From Psychromicrobium xiongbiense (GTDB taxonomy: Bacteria; Actinomycetota; Actinomycetes; Actinomycetales; Micrococcaceae): DNA of 64,000 nt. The stretch is taken from assembly GCF_030271165.1 (NCBI RefSeq), contig NZ_JASSZH010000005.1, positions 149,757 to 213,756 of the forward strand, in the 5' to 3' direction. Made by a program: the position numbers and the translations under genes. Under the pieces are notes generated by a model. That model was not told where the DNA came from. It was given only the letters and a program-made list of their open reading frames with translations, and did not search any database. This document shows, piece after piece, positions 55,527 to 64,000 of this stretch. The stretch's first letter is position 1. Every line of letters begins with the position of its first letter.

Positions 55527-56300
55527 CTACCAGCGTCTCAGGATCTCGTTCAGCAGCACGATGGCGGCCGGTCCTGCCGTGGAGGACCTCAGCACATGCG
55601 GCCCCAGGCTGGCGCTCAGCGCCCCAGCGGCCGCCAGGAGGTCACGTTCCCGGGGGCTTATGCCGCCTTCCGGTCCGACGATGACGGCCACCTCCTGCAG
55701 TGTGGAATCGACAGGCACCAACTCGCGCAACGGCTGAGCAGACTCTTCGTCCAGCATCAGCACCAGTCGAGTTCCAGCGCCGGCGCGCACCCAGTCGGCC
55801 AGGGTGCCGCTGTCCAGCGGCTGATGGACGGCGGGGACCACGGAGCGGCGCGACTGCTTGGCAGCAGCCCAGACCACCGAGCGCCATTTGGCGAGAGCCT
55901 TCGCCGCCCGCTCTGCCTTCCATCGCACAATCGAGCGTTCGGCCTGCCAGGGGTAAACGGCATCGACGCCCAACTCCGTAGCGGTCTCCACGGCCTGCTC
56001 ATCCCGGCTGTCTTTGGCCAGAGCCTGTACCAGGGTGAGTTGAGGAGCAGGTGATTCCTCCCGGTCAACACCGGTGACTTCCAGCAGCAGACTGGCCTCG
56101 CTGGGCCGCCCGGCGCTCACCTGCTCCACGACGCAGCTCAGCCGCAGTCCCTCGGCATCAGAAAGCAGAAACTCTTCCCCCGCGACGAGCCTCCTGACGG
56201 TGGCTGCGTGATGGGCTTCTGTCCCGGACAGCAGATACCGGTCACCCACGGCCAGGGAGCCGATCTCCGGAGCTGGAGCGTAGAAAAGTGGTCTGGTCAT
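55527..56300 (-). CDS. rsmE: 16S rRNA m3U1498 methyltransferase
   Basis: SPOUT methyltransferase that modifies U1498 in the decoding centre of 16S rRNA using SAM; 257 residues. An N-terminal PUA-like domain (HHAATVRRLVAGEEFLLSDAEG) precedes the knotted SAM site EVAVIVGPEGGISPRERDLLAAAGALSASLGPHVLRSSTAG, with VGPEGG and LRSSTA typical. It is downstream of dnaJ on the same strand, 9 bases from its stop, as in most actinobacteria. Its 3' end is 23 bases from the convergent GerMN gene. Confidence 0.96.
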   Translation of the reverse strand: MTRPLFYAPAPEIGSLAVGDRYLLSGTEAHHAATVRRLVAGEEFLLSDAEGLRLSCVVEQVSAGRPSEASLLLEVTGVDREESPAPQLTLVQALAKDSRDEQAVETATELGVDAVYPWQAERSIVRWKAERAAKALAKWRSVVWAAAKQSRRSVVPAVHQPLDSGTLADWVRAGAGTRLVLMLDEESAQPLRELVPVDSTLQEVAVIVGPEGGISPRERDLLAAAGALSASLGPHVLRSSTAGPAAIVLLNEILRRW

Positions 56301-56309
56301 GGCAGTCGC

Positions 56310-57443
56310 TCAGAGGTGGCCGAGCTTGTCCCGCAGTTTGGCAAAGACCCCGTTGGCGGTGTTCAGCCGCCCTTCGGTGAACTCCTCCCCGCGCAGCCTG
56401 GCCAACTGCTTGAGCAGCTCTTCCTGGGCGGCATCGACCTTGGTGGGGGTCTCCACCACCAGCTCGATCAGCAAATCACCGCGTCCCTGCCCCCTCAGAT
56501 GCGTCACACCCAGTTGGCGCAGGGTGCTCACCTCGCCCGACTGGGTGCCGGGCTTCACGATGATCTGCTGAGTACCGTCAAAGGTGTCGATGGTCAGCTC
56601 GGTGCCTAGCGCGGCCGCGGTCATCGGGACCGTCATGCTGGCATACAGGTCATCGCCCCGCCGGGTGAACTGTGCATCCTTGTTCAGCCGGATCTCCACG
56701 TACAGGTCACCTGGGGCCCCGCCCGCCGGGCCAGCCTCGCCCTGCCCGCCGAGCTGAATCCGGTTACCCGTATCAACACCGGCCGGAATCTTGATGGTCA
56801 GCGATTTGCGGGAGCGGACCCGTCCCTCACCGCCACATTCGTTGCAGGGATCCGGAATGATGGTGCCGTGCCCCTGGCAGGCGGTGCAGGCAGTGACGGT
56901 CATCACCTGGCCCAGAATGGAGCGAACCGGACGTTGGACCTGCCCGCGCCCCCGACAGATCTCACAGGTCTGTACCGTGGTGCCTTCGCGGCAACAGGAC
57001 CCCTGGCAGGTAGGGCAGAGTACTGCGGTATCCACCTCGATCTTCTTATTCACACCGAAGACCGCATCACGCAGGTCGATACGCACGGTGATCAATGCGT
57101 CCTGACCACGCTGGGTCCGTGGGATGGGTCCCTGACCGCCACCCTGCCCGCCAAAGAGGTTCTCGAAGATGTCCTGGAAGGCAAAACCGGCACCCTGGAA
57201 GCCGCTGCCACCACCGAAGCCTCCGGGGGTGCCGTTCTCATTGCCCGTCGCATCGTAGACCTGGCGTTTCTGTGGGTCGGAGAGCACGTCATAGGCGTGA
57301 CTGACCTCTTTGAAACGCTCCTCGGCGTCCGCGCCTTCATACACGTCGGGGTGATACTTTCGGGCCAATTTGCGGTAGGCCTTCTTGATCTCCTCGCCCG
57401 TGGCGTCCCGGGTGACCCCCAGGGTTTCGTAGTGGTTACTCAC
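56310..57443 (-). CDS. dnaJ: Molecular chaperone DnaJ
   Basis: Hsp40 co-chaperone of DnaK, 377 residues. J domain at residues 1-70 ([34 protein letters not shown] motif). Gly/Phe-rich linker to about 105. Zinc-finger domain with [24 protein letters not shown] and CNECGGEG. The C-terminal domains end DKLGHL. It is the second gene of hrcA-dnaJ, so the CIRCE site controls it. This is the DnaJ2-type copy of actinobacteria, separate from dnaK-grpE, which are not in this window. Confidence 0.97.
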   Translation of the reverse strand: MSNHYETLGVTRDATGEEIKKAYRKLARKYHPDVYEGADAEERFKEVSHAYDVLSDPQKRQVYDATGNENGTPGGFGGGSGFQGAGFAFQDIFENLFGGQGGGQGPIPRTQRGQDALITVRIDLRDAVFGVNKKIEVDTAVLCPTCQGSCCREGTTVQTCEICRGRGQVQRPVRSILGQVMTVTACTACQGHGTIIPDPCNECGGEGRVRSRKSLTIKIPAGVDTGNRIQLGGQGEAGPAGGAPGDLYVEIRLNKDAQFTRRGDDLYASMTVPMTAAALGTELTIDTFDGTQQIIVKPGTQSGEVSTLRQLGVTHLRGQGRGDLLIELVVETPTKVDAAQEELLKQLARLRGEEFTEGRLNTANGVFAKLRDKLGHL

Positions 57444-57560
57444 TGACTGCAGTTCACTTTCTGTTGTGGCTCAGGGCCGGCCCTGCCGGTAAGCAGTTGC
57501 CGGAAAGCAGCTGCCGGGAAGAACGGACGCCGGGGACGGCCGGATGAGGCCGGTACACCC

Positions 57561-58574
57561 TCATCCGGCCAGAATGCGGGAAAGATATCTGGCGACGGCG
57601 CGCACGGCCGCCATGGTGGAGGGATAATCCATCCGCAACGGACCCAGCACGCCCAGCTTGGCGCCGTCACCGGCACCATAGCTGGCCGCGATGACGGAGG
57701 TCTCGGACAGTGAATCGGCCAGGTTCTCCCGACCGATGCTCACTGCCATACCCCGTGAGTCCTGGGCCATGTCGGAGAGCAGACGCAACATGACGACCTG
57801 CTCCTCCAGAGCGTCGAGCACCGGGCCGATGCTCAGCGGGAAGTCACCGCGTGCCCGGGCCAGGTTGGCCGTCCCGGCCACCACGAAGCGCTGCTCCTGC
57901 AACTCCTCCGCCAGAGAGCGCAGTCCCCTGCCGATGGCCTGCGCCGCGATCCGCAGAGCGGGCGGGACCACCTGGCCCACCATCTCGCTCCGGGCGGAGA
58001 GATCCGCCACCGGCTGAGTGCCGCAGTGCTCCAGGAACAGGGCTCGCAGGATGGCGACCTGCGCCTCGCTGAGCTGCTGGCCGACGTCGAAGACGCCCTG
58101 CTCCACTTTGCCGGTATCAAGAATCAGCACCAGCAACACCTGGTGGGCGGCCAGCTGAACCACCTCGATATGACGCACCGAGGCATGAGAGGAGAGCGGG
58201 AACTGGACCACCGCGACCTGGTTGGTCAGTTGAGCGAGAGTGCGGACCGTGCGCTCCAGCAGGTCTTCGACATCGTGCGTACCACTGAGCACCGCGGCGA
58301 TCGCGCGCTTCTCCGCTGCGGAGAGCGGTTTGACCTCATCGATGCGATCCACAAAGAGCCGATAGCCCTTGTCGGTGGGGATCCGCCCGGAAGAAGTGTG
58401 CGGGGCCGCGATCAGGCCTTCCTCTTCCAGAGCCGCCATATCATTACGAATGGTCGCACTGGATACACCGAGCTGATGCCGCTCCACCAGGGCCTTTGAA
58501 CCCACGGGGTCCCCCGAATGCACATAATCATCAACGATGGCCCGGAGCACATCGAGCCTGCGTCCCTCGCTCAT
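57561..58574 (-). CDS. hrcA: Heat-inducible transcription repressor HrcA
   Basis: Represses heat-shock genes by binding CIRCE; 337 residues. The winged helix is at residues 1-75 (RRLDVLRAIVDDYVHSGDPVGSKALVERHQLGVSSATIRNDMAALEEEGLIAAPHTSSGRIPTDKGYRLFVDRI). The remainder is the GAF-like and dimerisation domain (SSHASVRHIEVVQLAAHQVLLVLILDTGKVEQ). The ATG at 58574 follows GGGAGG; a longer frame would cross the CIRCE operator. The operator lies 18 bases upstream, so HrcA controls itself and dnaJ. Confidence 0.97.
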   Translation of the reverse strand: MSEGRRLDVLRAIVDDYVHSGDPVGSKALVERHQLGVSSATIRNDMAALEEEGLIAAPHTSSGRIPTDKGYRLFVDRIDEVKPLSAAEKRAIAAVLSGTHDVEDLLERTVRTLAQLTNQVAVVQFPLSSHASVRHIEVVQLAAHQVLLVLILDTGKVEQGVFDVGQQLSEAQVAILRALFLEHCGTQPVADLSARSEMVGQVVPPALRIAAQAIGRGLRSLAEELQEQRFVVAGTANLARARGDFPLSIGPVLDALEEQVVMLRLLSDMAQDSRGMAVSIGRENLADSLSETSVIAASYGAGDGAKLGVLGPLRMDYPSTMAAVRAVARYLSRILAG

Positions 58575-58591
58575 GAAACCTCCCACCGTTG

Positions 58592-58618
58592 TTAGCACTC
58601 TCCTGGTCCAAGTGCTAA
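58592..58618. promoter_or_regulatory. CIRCE operator (HrcA-binding)
   Basis: TTAGCACTC (58592-58600), nine bases, then AAGTGCTAA (58610-58618). The consensus right arm is GAGTGCTAA, so only one base differs. It lies 18 bases before the hrcA start. Confidence 0.92.
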
Positions 58619-58675
58619 TTCTAGTACGCCTTCGTCCGGCGCGCACCCGCGTGTCCGCTGGGGCTCTGTGCAGCA

Positions 58676-59566
58676 ATGGGCCAGACTACAACGGTGAGTG
58701 AAGGATTTGATTACACCAGCTGGGGTCCGCAATCCTCCGGAGTACTCTCCGCAGGCCGCAAGCGAGCCAAGCTCCCGCAGGTGGAAGCGCGGGCGGGTCT
58801 GGTCCTTGAAGACGTGACCAGCGGATGGGTCGGTGCGGTGACCCGGACCGAAAAATCGGGCGGTATGCACGTTCTCGTTCTGGAAAACCGGTTGGGACGC
58901 ACGCGCTCCTTCCCGCTCGGCTTCGGCTTCCTGCTGGATGGTTCCCCGGTTGAAGTAGTGGCTCCCGTGGCCAGGCCAGCTGGCCCCGCTCCCGCCAGAC
59001 GGACCGCCTCCGGATCGGTGATGGTCACCGGGGAGCGAGCCCGGGTGGCCCGCGCCAGCAGGATCTGGGTGGAAGGCAAGCACGATGCCGAGCTGGTCGA
59101 GAAGGTCTGGGGCGACGACCTGAGGGTGGAGGGCATCGTGGTGGAACCATTGGGCGGCATCGACGATCTGGTCGACGCCGTCCGAGACTTTCAGCCGGGG
59201 CCACAACGCCGACTTGGCGTGCTGGTGGACCATCTGGTCCCGAACTCCAAGGAGAGTCGGATCGCCGCGGAAGCCCTGGCGGTTCCCGGAGCCCGGGACA
59301 ACCTGCTGATCGTCGGGCATCCCTATGTGGATGTGTGGCAGGCGATCAAACCGAGCGCCCTGGGCATCGCCGCCTGGCCCACGGTGCCGCGCAGCGTGGA
59401 GTGGAAGATGGGCATCATGCAGGCCTTCGGTTGGCCGGCCCATGACCACCAGGACATTGCCCGCGGTTGGCAGCGACTGCTCAGCGCCGTCCGCAGCTAC
59501 TCCGACCTCGAGCCCAGCCTTCTGGGCCGAGTCGAGGAAGTGATCGACTTCCTGACGGTTCCCTGA
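58676..59566 (+). CDS. DUF3097 family protein
   Basis: Actinobacterial protein of 296 residues. The N-terminal part has VEARAGLVLEDVTSGWVGAVTRTEKSGGMHVLVLENRLGRTRSFPLGFGFLLDGSPVEVVAP. Then comes an Ala/Pro-rich linker and RIWVEGKHDAELVEKVWGDDLRVEGIVVEPLGGIDDLVDAV, resembling TOPRIM-like folds with a Glu and DxD-type acidic residues (VEGKHD, VVEPLGG). The function is unknown; a link to RNA or nucleic-acid metabolism is only inferred from TOPRIM likeness. It is divergent from hrcA with CIRCE in between, so heat control is possible. Confidence 0.9.
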   Translation: MGQTTTVSEGFDYTSWGPQSSGVLSAGRKRAKLPQVEARAGLVLEDVTSGWVGAVTRTEKSGGMHVLVLENRLGRTRSFPLGFGFLLDGSPVEVVAPVARPAGPAPARRTASGSVMVTGERARVARASRIWVEGKHDAELVEKVWGDDLRVEGIVVEPLGGIDDLVDAVRDFQPGPQRRLGVLVDHLVPNSKESRIAAEALAVPGARDNLLIVGHPYVDVWQAIKPSALGIAAWPTVPRSVEWKMGIMQAFGWPAHDHQDIARGWQRLLSAVRSYSDLEPSLLGRVEEVIDFLTVP

Positions 59567-59664
59567 GCCGATGTGCGGGTTGCCTCACAGATTCTGCGGC
59601 TGGCCTGCGGTAGCCTGAGTGCACAGGATGACATGCGCGATGGGCAACGTTGGAGAAGGGGCGG

Positions 59665-60108
59665 GTGAGTCGGGTGAGTACGCCGGAACGATCCAGGAAC
59701 CACGGTTCCACGGATCCGAAGTCAGCCGCCTCGGATTCCCGGTTTGACCCGGTGCCAGAGAACGCGGCTCCGCTCACGGCGGCTGAGGATAAGCAGTATG
59801 CCTTTCTGGCTCATTGCGGCGGCATTCTCGGATTCATCCCCTCACTGGTGATCTTTCTGATCTTCCGGCATCGTGGTCCCTTTACTGCGCAGGAGTCGAA
59901 AGAGGCGCTGAACTTCACCCTGCCGCTGTCCATTCTGGCCGCCATCGCCAATATTGCGGCCGTGCTCCTTCCGGGCATCGGCAGCATTTTTGCCGTTCTG
60001 GCCATGCTGATCTGGGTTTTCCTGACCGTGTACTCGGTCATTGCCGCCGTTGCGGTCAATCGGGGTAACCCCTACCGTTATCGCTTCAACCTGCGCTGGA
60101 TCCACTAG
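59665..60108 (+). CDS. DUF4870 family membrane protein
   Basis: Membrane protein of 147 residues. After a hydrophilic N-terminus (residues 1-40), LTAAEDKQYAFLAHCGGILGFIPSLVIFLIF, then ALNFTLPLSILAAIANIAAVLLPGIG and FAVLAMLIWVFLTVYSVIAAVAVNRGNPYRYRFNLRWI give three helices of the DUF4870 (Tic20-like) type. The function is unknown. The GTG at 59665 follows GAAGGGG; GTG at 59674 is an alternative. It precedes hemW on the opposite strand, as in related genomes. Confidence 0.88.
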   Translation: MSRVSTPERSRNHGSTDPKSAASDSRFDPVPENAAPLTAAEDKQYAFLAHCGGILGFIPSLVIFLIFRHRGPFTAQESKEALNFTLPLSILAAIANIAAVLLPGIGSIFAVLAMLIWVFLTVYSVIAAVAVNRGNPYRYRFNLRWIH

Positions 60109-60151
60109 CTCCGGGCGCAGGAGCGACCCCGGTCCGGAAGCGAAAGCACAC

Positions 60152-61378
60152 TCAGTCCAGGACGCGCCGGACCACCGCGTCGGCCAGAAGCCGTCCTTGC
60201 AGGGTGAGGACCAGGGTGCCCCGGAAGGCTTCCTTCGGCTCGATCAGGCCTTCGGCGATCAAACTGGCGATGGCCTGCCTGCCGGCGGCGCTCAGTGACT
60301 CGATGCGCAGGCCGTCGGCCAGCCGCACGGCGAGCATGACCCGCTCCAGCTCCTGGGTCGGTACATCCAGGATCTCGCGCGCCGCGGCAGGTGATTCGCC
60401 TGCTTCCAGGCGCTGGGCGTAAGCGATGGGGTGTTTGACATTCCACCAGCGAACCCCGCCGATGTGTGAATGAGCCCCGGGGCCAATCCCCCACCAGTCG
60501 TCACCGCGCCAGTAGGCAAGATTGTGCTGGCAGGCATCCTGTGGCGTCCGGGCCCAGTTGCTGACTTCGTACCACTGGAAGCCAGCCTGGCCGAGGAGCT
60601 CATCGGCCACCAGGTACTTATCGGCGTGGTCGTCATCGTCCACGGCGGGGACCTGGCCGCGGCGGATCTGCCCGGCCAGTTTGGTGCCCTCCTCCACGAT
60701 CAGCGCGTAGGCGGACACGTGATCGGGCTGGTAGCTCAGTGCGGCTTCCACCGAGGCTCGCCAGTCCGACATCGACTCCCCCGGTGTGCCGTAGATCAGG
60801 TCGACGCTCACCGCGAGCCCGGCATCCCGGGCCCACTGAACTGCCTGCGGAACCCGCTCGGGCTGGTGCGTACGGTCCAGAACCTTGAGCACATGGGGTA
60901 CCACTGACTGCATACCGAAGGACACCCGGGTAAACCCGCTCTCCGCCAGTTCCTGCAAGGACTCCGGAGTGACCGAATCCGGGTTGGCCTCGGTGGTGAC
61001 CTCTGCACCGGGCACTAACCCCCAGCGTTCGATGGCGGCACGCAACATCCCCGCCAGCTCACCCGCTGGCAGCAGGGTGGGTGTTCCTCCGCCGAAGAAG
61101 ACCGTGCTCAGCGGGCGTTCCGGAAGGCCTGAGGCCCGGATGGCACGCGCCGCCAGCTCGATTTCCCGCTCTGCGGTGCCGGCGTACGCTGCCTGCGAAG
61201 CACCCCCGCCAAGTTCCAGCGCGGTATAGGTGTTGAAATCGCAGTAGCCACAGCGGACAGCGCAGAACGGGATGTGGGCGTAGAGCCCGAAGGCTCGGGA
61301 CGACGCACCCTCCGCAGCCTGGGCCGGAAGCAGACCATCAGCGGGGGCGGGCTCGCCCTCAGGAAGAATGCTGGGCAT
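60152..61378 (-). CDS. hemW: Radical SAM heme chaperone HemW
   Basis: Radical SAM protein of 408 residues that binds heme and delivers it to respiratory enzymes; older annotations call it coproporphyrinogen III oxidase, which it is not. The cluster motif is FCAVRCGYCDF (C-x3-C-x2-C, about residues 37-44), followed by LSTVFFGGGTPTLLPAGEL and SVDLIYGTPGESMSDW. A C-terminal HemN-type domain is present (MLAVRLADGLRIESL). It lies next to lepA, the standard neighbour, 68 bases away. Confidence 0.95.
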   Translation of the reverse strand: MPSILPEGEPAPADGLLPAQAAEGASSRAFGLYAHIPFCAVRCGYCDFNTYTALELGGGASQAAYAGTAEREIELAARAIRASGLPERPLSTVFFGGGTPTLLPAGELAGMLRAAIERWGLVPGAEVTTEANPDSVTPESLQELAESGFTRVSFGMQSVVPHVLKVLDRTHQPERVPQAVQWARDAGLAVSVDLIYGTPGESMSDWRASVEAALSYQPDHVSAYALIVEEGTKLAGQIRRGQVPAVDDDDHADKYLVADELLGQAGFQWYEVSNWARTPQDACQHNLAYWRGDDWWGIGPGAHSHIGGVRWWNVKHPIAYAQRLEAGESPAAAREILDVPTQELERVMLAVRLADGLRIESLSAAGRQAIASLIAEGLIEPKEAFRGTLVLTLQGRLLADAVVRRVLD

Positions 61379-61446
61379 GACGATCCTCGGTGGCCTGACT
61401 CAGATTCACGGGTTTCAGATCCATCGGTTTCAGATCCACGGGTGGA

Positions 61447-63303
61447 TCACTTCTTCGACTTGTCCTTGGAGGATTCGTCGGAGGACAGCGCCGCGATGAA
61501 CGCCTCCTGGGGGACCTCCACCCGGCCCACCATCTTCATGCGCTTCTTGCCTTCCTTCTGCTTTTCCAGCAGTTTGCGCTTTCGGGTGATGTCACCGCCG
61601 TAGCACTTGGCCAGCACATCCTTGCGGATGGCCCGGATGTTCTCGCGGGCAATGATCCGGGCGCCGATCGCGGCCTGGATGGGCACCTCGAATTGCTGGC
61701 GCGGAATGAGCTCACGCAGTTTTCCGGTCATCATCACGCCGTAGGAGTAGGCCTTGTCGCGGTGAGTGATAGCGGAGAAGGCATCCACCTGCTCGCCCTG
61801 GAGCATAATGTCCACCTTGACCAGATCAGCGACCTGGTCGCCATCGGCCTTCCAGTCAAGCGAGCCATAGCCACGGGTCTTGGATTTGAGGATGTCGAAG
61901 AAATCGAAGACGATTTCCGCCAGCGGCAGCCGGTAGCGGATCTCCACCCGGTCCTCGGAAAGGTAGTCCATGCCACCCAGAATGCCCCGGCGGCTCTGGC
62001 AGAGCTCCATGATGGCTCCGACAAACTCGTTAGGGGCAAGAATCGTCGCCGAGACCATGGGCTCACGGACCTCGTCGATCTTACCGACAGGGTATTCGCT
62101 GGGGTTGGTCACGTGGACCACCTTCTTATCCTCCAGCGTCACCTCATACTCCACGTTCGGGGCTGTGGAGATGAGATCCAGGTTGTATTCGCGTTCCAGA
62201 CGTTCCCGGGTGATCTCCAGGTGCAGCAGGCCCAGGAAGCCGACCCGGAAGCCGAAGCCCAGCGCAGCGGAGGTCTCCGGCTCGTAGACGAGTGCAGCGT
62301 CATTGAGCATCAGCTTTTCCAGCGCGTCACGCAATACCGGATAATCCGTGCCGTCCAGTGGGTACAGGCCGGAGAACACCATCGGCTTGGCGTCCTCGTA
62401 GCCGCCCAGGGATTCTGCTGCGGGCTTGTGCAAGGTGGTGACCGTATCGCCAACCTTGGACTGACGGACGTCCTTCACCCCGGTGATCAGATAGCCCACC
62501 TCACCCACGCCCAGGCCCTTGGACGGGGTCGGCTCCGGGGAGCTCACGCCGATTTCCAGCAGTTCGTGGGTGGCACGGGTGGACATCATCTGGATCTTCT
62601 CGCGCGGCGAGAGCTTGCCGTCCACCACACGGACATACGTGACCACGCCGCGGTAGGAGTCGTAGACCGAGTCGAAAATCATGGCGCGGGCAGGGGCGTC
62701 CGGATTCCCGGTCGGAGCGGGCAGCTCGTGGACGATCTGGTCCAGGAGCGCTTCAACGCCCATGCCGGTCTTGCCGGATACTTTCAGGACATCCTCTGGC
62801 CTGCCGCCGATGAGGTTGGCCAGTTCGGCAGCGTACTTCTCCGGCTGGGCGGCCGGCAGATCGATCTTGTTCAGCACCGGGATGATGGTGAGATTATTTT
62901 CCATCGCGAGGTACAGATTGGCCAGGGTCTGCGCTTCGATGCCCTGTGCTGCATCAACGAGCAGGATGGCGCCCTCGCAGGCGGCCAGCGAGCGAGACAC
63001 CTCGTAGGTGAAGTCGACGTGGCCGGGGGTGTCGATCATATTCAGGCAGTAGGCCTGTCCATCCACTTCCCAGGGAATACGCACAGCCTGGGACTTGATG
63101 GTGATGCCACGCTCACGTTCAATGTCCATCCGGTCCAGGTACTGCGCCTTCATATCGCGTTGCGCGACGACGCCGGTCAGTTGCAGCATCCGATCCGCCA
63201 GGGTGGACTTCCCGTGGTCGATATGGGCGATGATGCAGAAATTCCTGATGATCGCCGGATCGGTCGCGGCGGGCACCGGTGCGGTGCGGGCCATGGGTGA
63301 CAC
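61447..63303 (-). CDS. lepA: Elongation factor 4
   Basis: Translational GTPase that back-translocates ribosomes; 618 residues. G1 [16 protein letters not shown] near residue 24, G2 [15 protein letters not shown]3 DTPGHVDF, and G4 NKID near 145. Domains II, III and V follow, with the LepA C-terminal domain ending [18 protein letters not shown] Lys/Ser-rich tail ([11 protein letters not shown]) is normal for the family. The ATG at 63303 fits; 396 bases before rpsT hold promoters. Confidence 0.98.
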   Translation of the reverse strand: MSPMARTAPVPAATDPAIIRNFCIIAHIDHGKSTLADRMLQLTGVVAQRDMKAQYLDRMDIERERGITIKSQAVRIPWEVDGQAYCLNMIDTPGHVDFTYEVSRSLAACEGAILLVDAAQGIEAQTLANLYLAMENNLTIIPVLNKIDLPAAQPEKYAAELANLIGGRPEDVLKVSGKTGMGVEALLDQIVHELPAPTGNPDAPARAMIFDSVYDSYRGVVTYVRVVDGKLSPREKIQMMSTRATHELLEIGVSSPEPTPSKGLGVGEVGYLITGVKDVRQSKVGDTVTTLHKPAAESLGGYEDAKPMVFSGLYPLDGTDYPVLRDALEKLMLNDAALVYEPETSAALGFGFRVGFLGLLHLEITRERLEREYNLDLISTAPNVEYEVTLEDKKVVHVTNPSEYPVGKIDEVREPMVSATILAPNEFVGAIMELCQSRRGILGGMDYLSEDRVEIRYRLPLAEIVFDFFDILKSKTRGYGSLDWKADGDQVADLVKVDIMLQGEQVDAFSAITHRDKAYSYGVMMTGKLRELIPRQQFEVPIQAAIGARIIARENIRAIRKDVLAKCYGGDITRKRKLLEKQKEGKKRMKMVGRVEVPQEAFIAALSSDESSKDKSKK

Positions 63304-63522
63304 TGCAGAGACTTCCTCACTGTCGACGGTTTAAGCGGTAGAGCTGGGTGCAGCACCTTCGGAGACTTTCACCCCTGTCGCGGGGCCGGTCTGCGAAATA
63401 CGCACCTTCGATTCTCCCACGAGCGCGCAGATTGCTCAGCATTGGTCAGTTCGTTGTTCTGTCCGGATCTGCCGTGACAGGCCCCGCCGCGACGCGCCCG
63501 CATGAGTGGATCGACTGCGGTC

Positions 63523-63551
63523 CTGACGAACAGCAGTTGATCTGCTAAAGT
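63523..63551 (+). promoter_or_regulatory. Probable promoter of rpsT
   Basis: CTGACG (63523-63528), 17 bases, then TAAAGT (63546-63551). It lies about 150 bases before the rpsT start; the rest of the divergent region 63304-63699 shows no gene. Confidence 0.5.
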
Positions 63552-63699
63552 TTACTGCTGTGTGTGTCCGTGCAGGTCGGCGGGCACGATGGATCCCCGG
63601 ACGTTCACCGAAATCGAGTTTCCCCACTCTGTCAATGGGTGATCCAACGCCCTCTAGACCAAATGTTTGACGCAAGACATAGATGGAAGAGTTCACCAC

Positions 63700-63966
63700 G
63701 TGGCTAATATCAAGTCCCAGAAGAAGCGCATTCTGACCAACGAGAAGGCGCGTCAGCGCAATGTCTCGGTCAAGTCTGAGCTGAAGACCGTTGTTCGGGC
63801 CGTCAACGAGGCTGTTGCCTCGGGCGACCAGGAGACGGCAAGCACGGCGCTCGCTACCGCCAGCCGCAAGCTGGATAAGGCCGTGAGCAAAGGCGTGATT
63901 CACGCCAACCAGGCGGCCAACCGCAAGTCCGCCATTGCCAAGAAGGTCAACGGCCTCGCTGGCTAA
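63700..63966 (+). CDS. rpsT: 30S ribosomal protein S20
   Basis: Binds 16S rRNA and helps early 30S assembly; 88 residues. The sequence starts [20 protein letters not shown] and ends with [18 protein letters not shown]; it is Lys/Arg/Ala-rich and helical as all S20. The GTG at 63700 is the canonical start (homologues begin MANIKSQ). It is divergent from lepA, as is normal. Confidence 0.97.
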   Translation: MANIKSQKKRILTNEKARQRNVSVKSELKTVVRAVNEAVASGDQETASTALATASRKLDKAVSKGVIHANQAANRKSAIAKKVNGLAG

Positions 63967-63983
63967 TCTTGTACCTTGGGCGT

Positions 63984-64000
63984 GGGGGGGGGGGGGGGGG
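63984..64000. other. Run of 17 G at the window end
   Basis: The last 17 bases are all G, directly after unique sequence downstream of rpsT. This is most likely a contig-end artefact, for example from dark-cycle poly-G calls of two-colour sequencing. Confidence 0.7.

Noticed and set aside
61693..63300. 535-residue open frame antisense to lepA
   Set aside because: Shadow of lepA codon bias; no ribosome site or recognisable domain.

Overview
This window is 64 kb of chromosome from a high-GC Gram-positive bacterium. The actinobacterial qcrCAB/cta respiratory locus, the gene order lepA-hemW-DUF4870-DUF3097-hrcA-dnaJ-rsmE-phoH-ybeY-CNNM/CBS-era, and the DUF3043, DUF3054 and DUF3097 proteins point to Micrococcales, most likely Micrococcaceae. 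The genus cannot be resolved from the sequence alone. The last 17 bases are a run of G that looks like a contig end.

Positions 1-25 kb are accessory. They hold small enzymes, acetyltransferases, regulators and transporters in changing orientation. Two recognisable systems lie here: a formylglycine-generating enzyme with both catalytic cysteines, and an ECF42-type sigma factor with its YciI/DGPF partner. Glycogen phosphorylase, pyruvate oxidase, an FMN-dependent hydroxy-acid oxidase and an EXLDI-family protein are also present. At least five genes are decaying: an aldo/keto reductase, a VOC protein, a GNAT, a flavodoxin-like FMN reductase and a tautomerase. A small gene behind a LexA-like palindrome (about 0.67 kb) resembles the first gene of imuB/dnaE2 mutagenesis operons but stands alone.

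Positions 25-37 kb hold the respiratory core: DUF3054, an AsnC-type ligand-binding protein and trpD, then ctaE-qcrC-qcrA-qcrB (plus strand) and ctaC-ctaD-ctaF (minus strand). Together the last two groups encode the cytochrome bc1-aa3 supercomplex. A GntR regulator and an HPr phosphocarrier sit between the two groups, bounded by very long perfect-stem terminators. erpA, for Fe-S cluster delivery, follows.

Positions 37-64 kb are conserved housekeeping genes: an M20 dipeptidase, pyrD, a tandem pair of alpha/beta hydrolases, recO-uppS, leuA with a leader-peptide attenuator, an M13 peptidase, an LCP cell-wall ligase, era/CNNM/ybeY/phoH, rsmE/dnaJ/hrcA with a CIRCE operator, hemW, lepA and rpsT.

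Regulatory DNA readable directly includes the LexA-like palindrome, a CIRCE element, a leucine leader peptide with an alternative stem, an ArsR-type operator overlapping a TTGACA promoter, and several -10 boxes placed 6-7 nt before a start codon, which suggests leaderless mRNAs. No wholly new multi-gene system stands out. The observations most worth testing are the leuA leader, the orphan SOS gene, the FGE without a visible sulfatase, and the autoregulated ArsR/SRPBCC pair.
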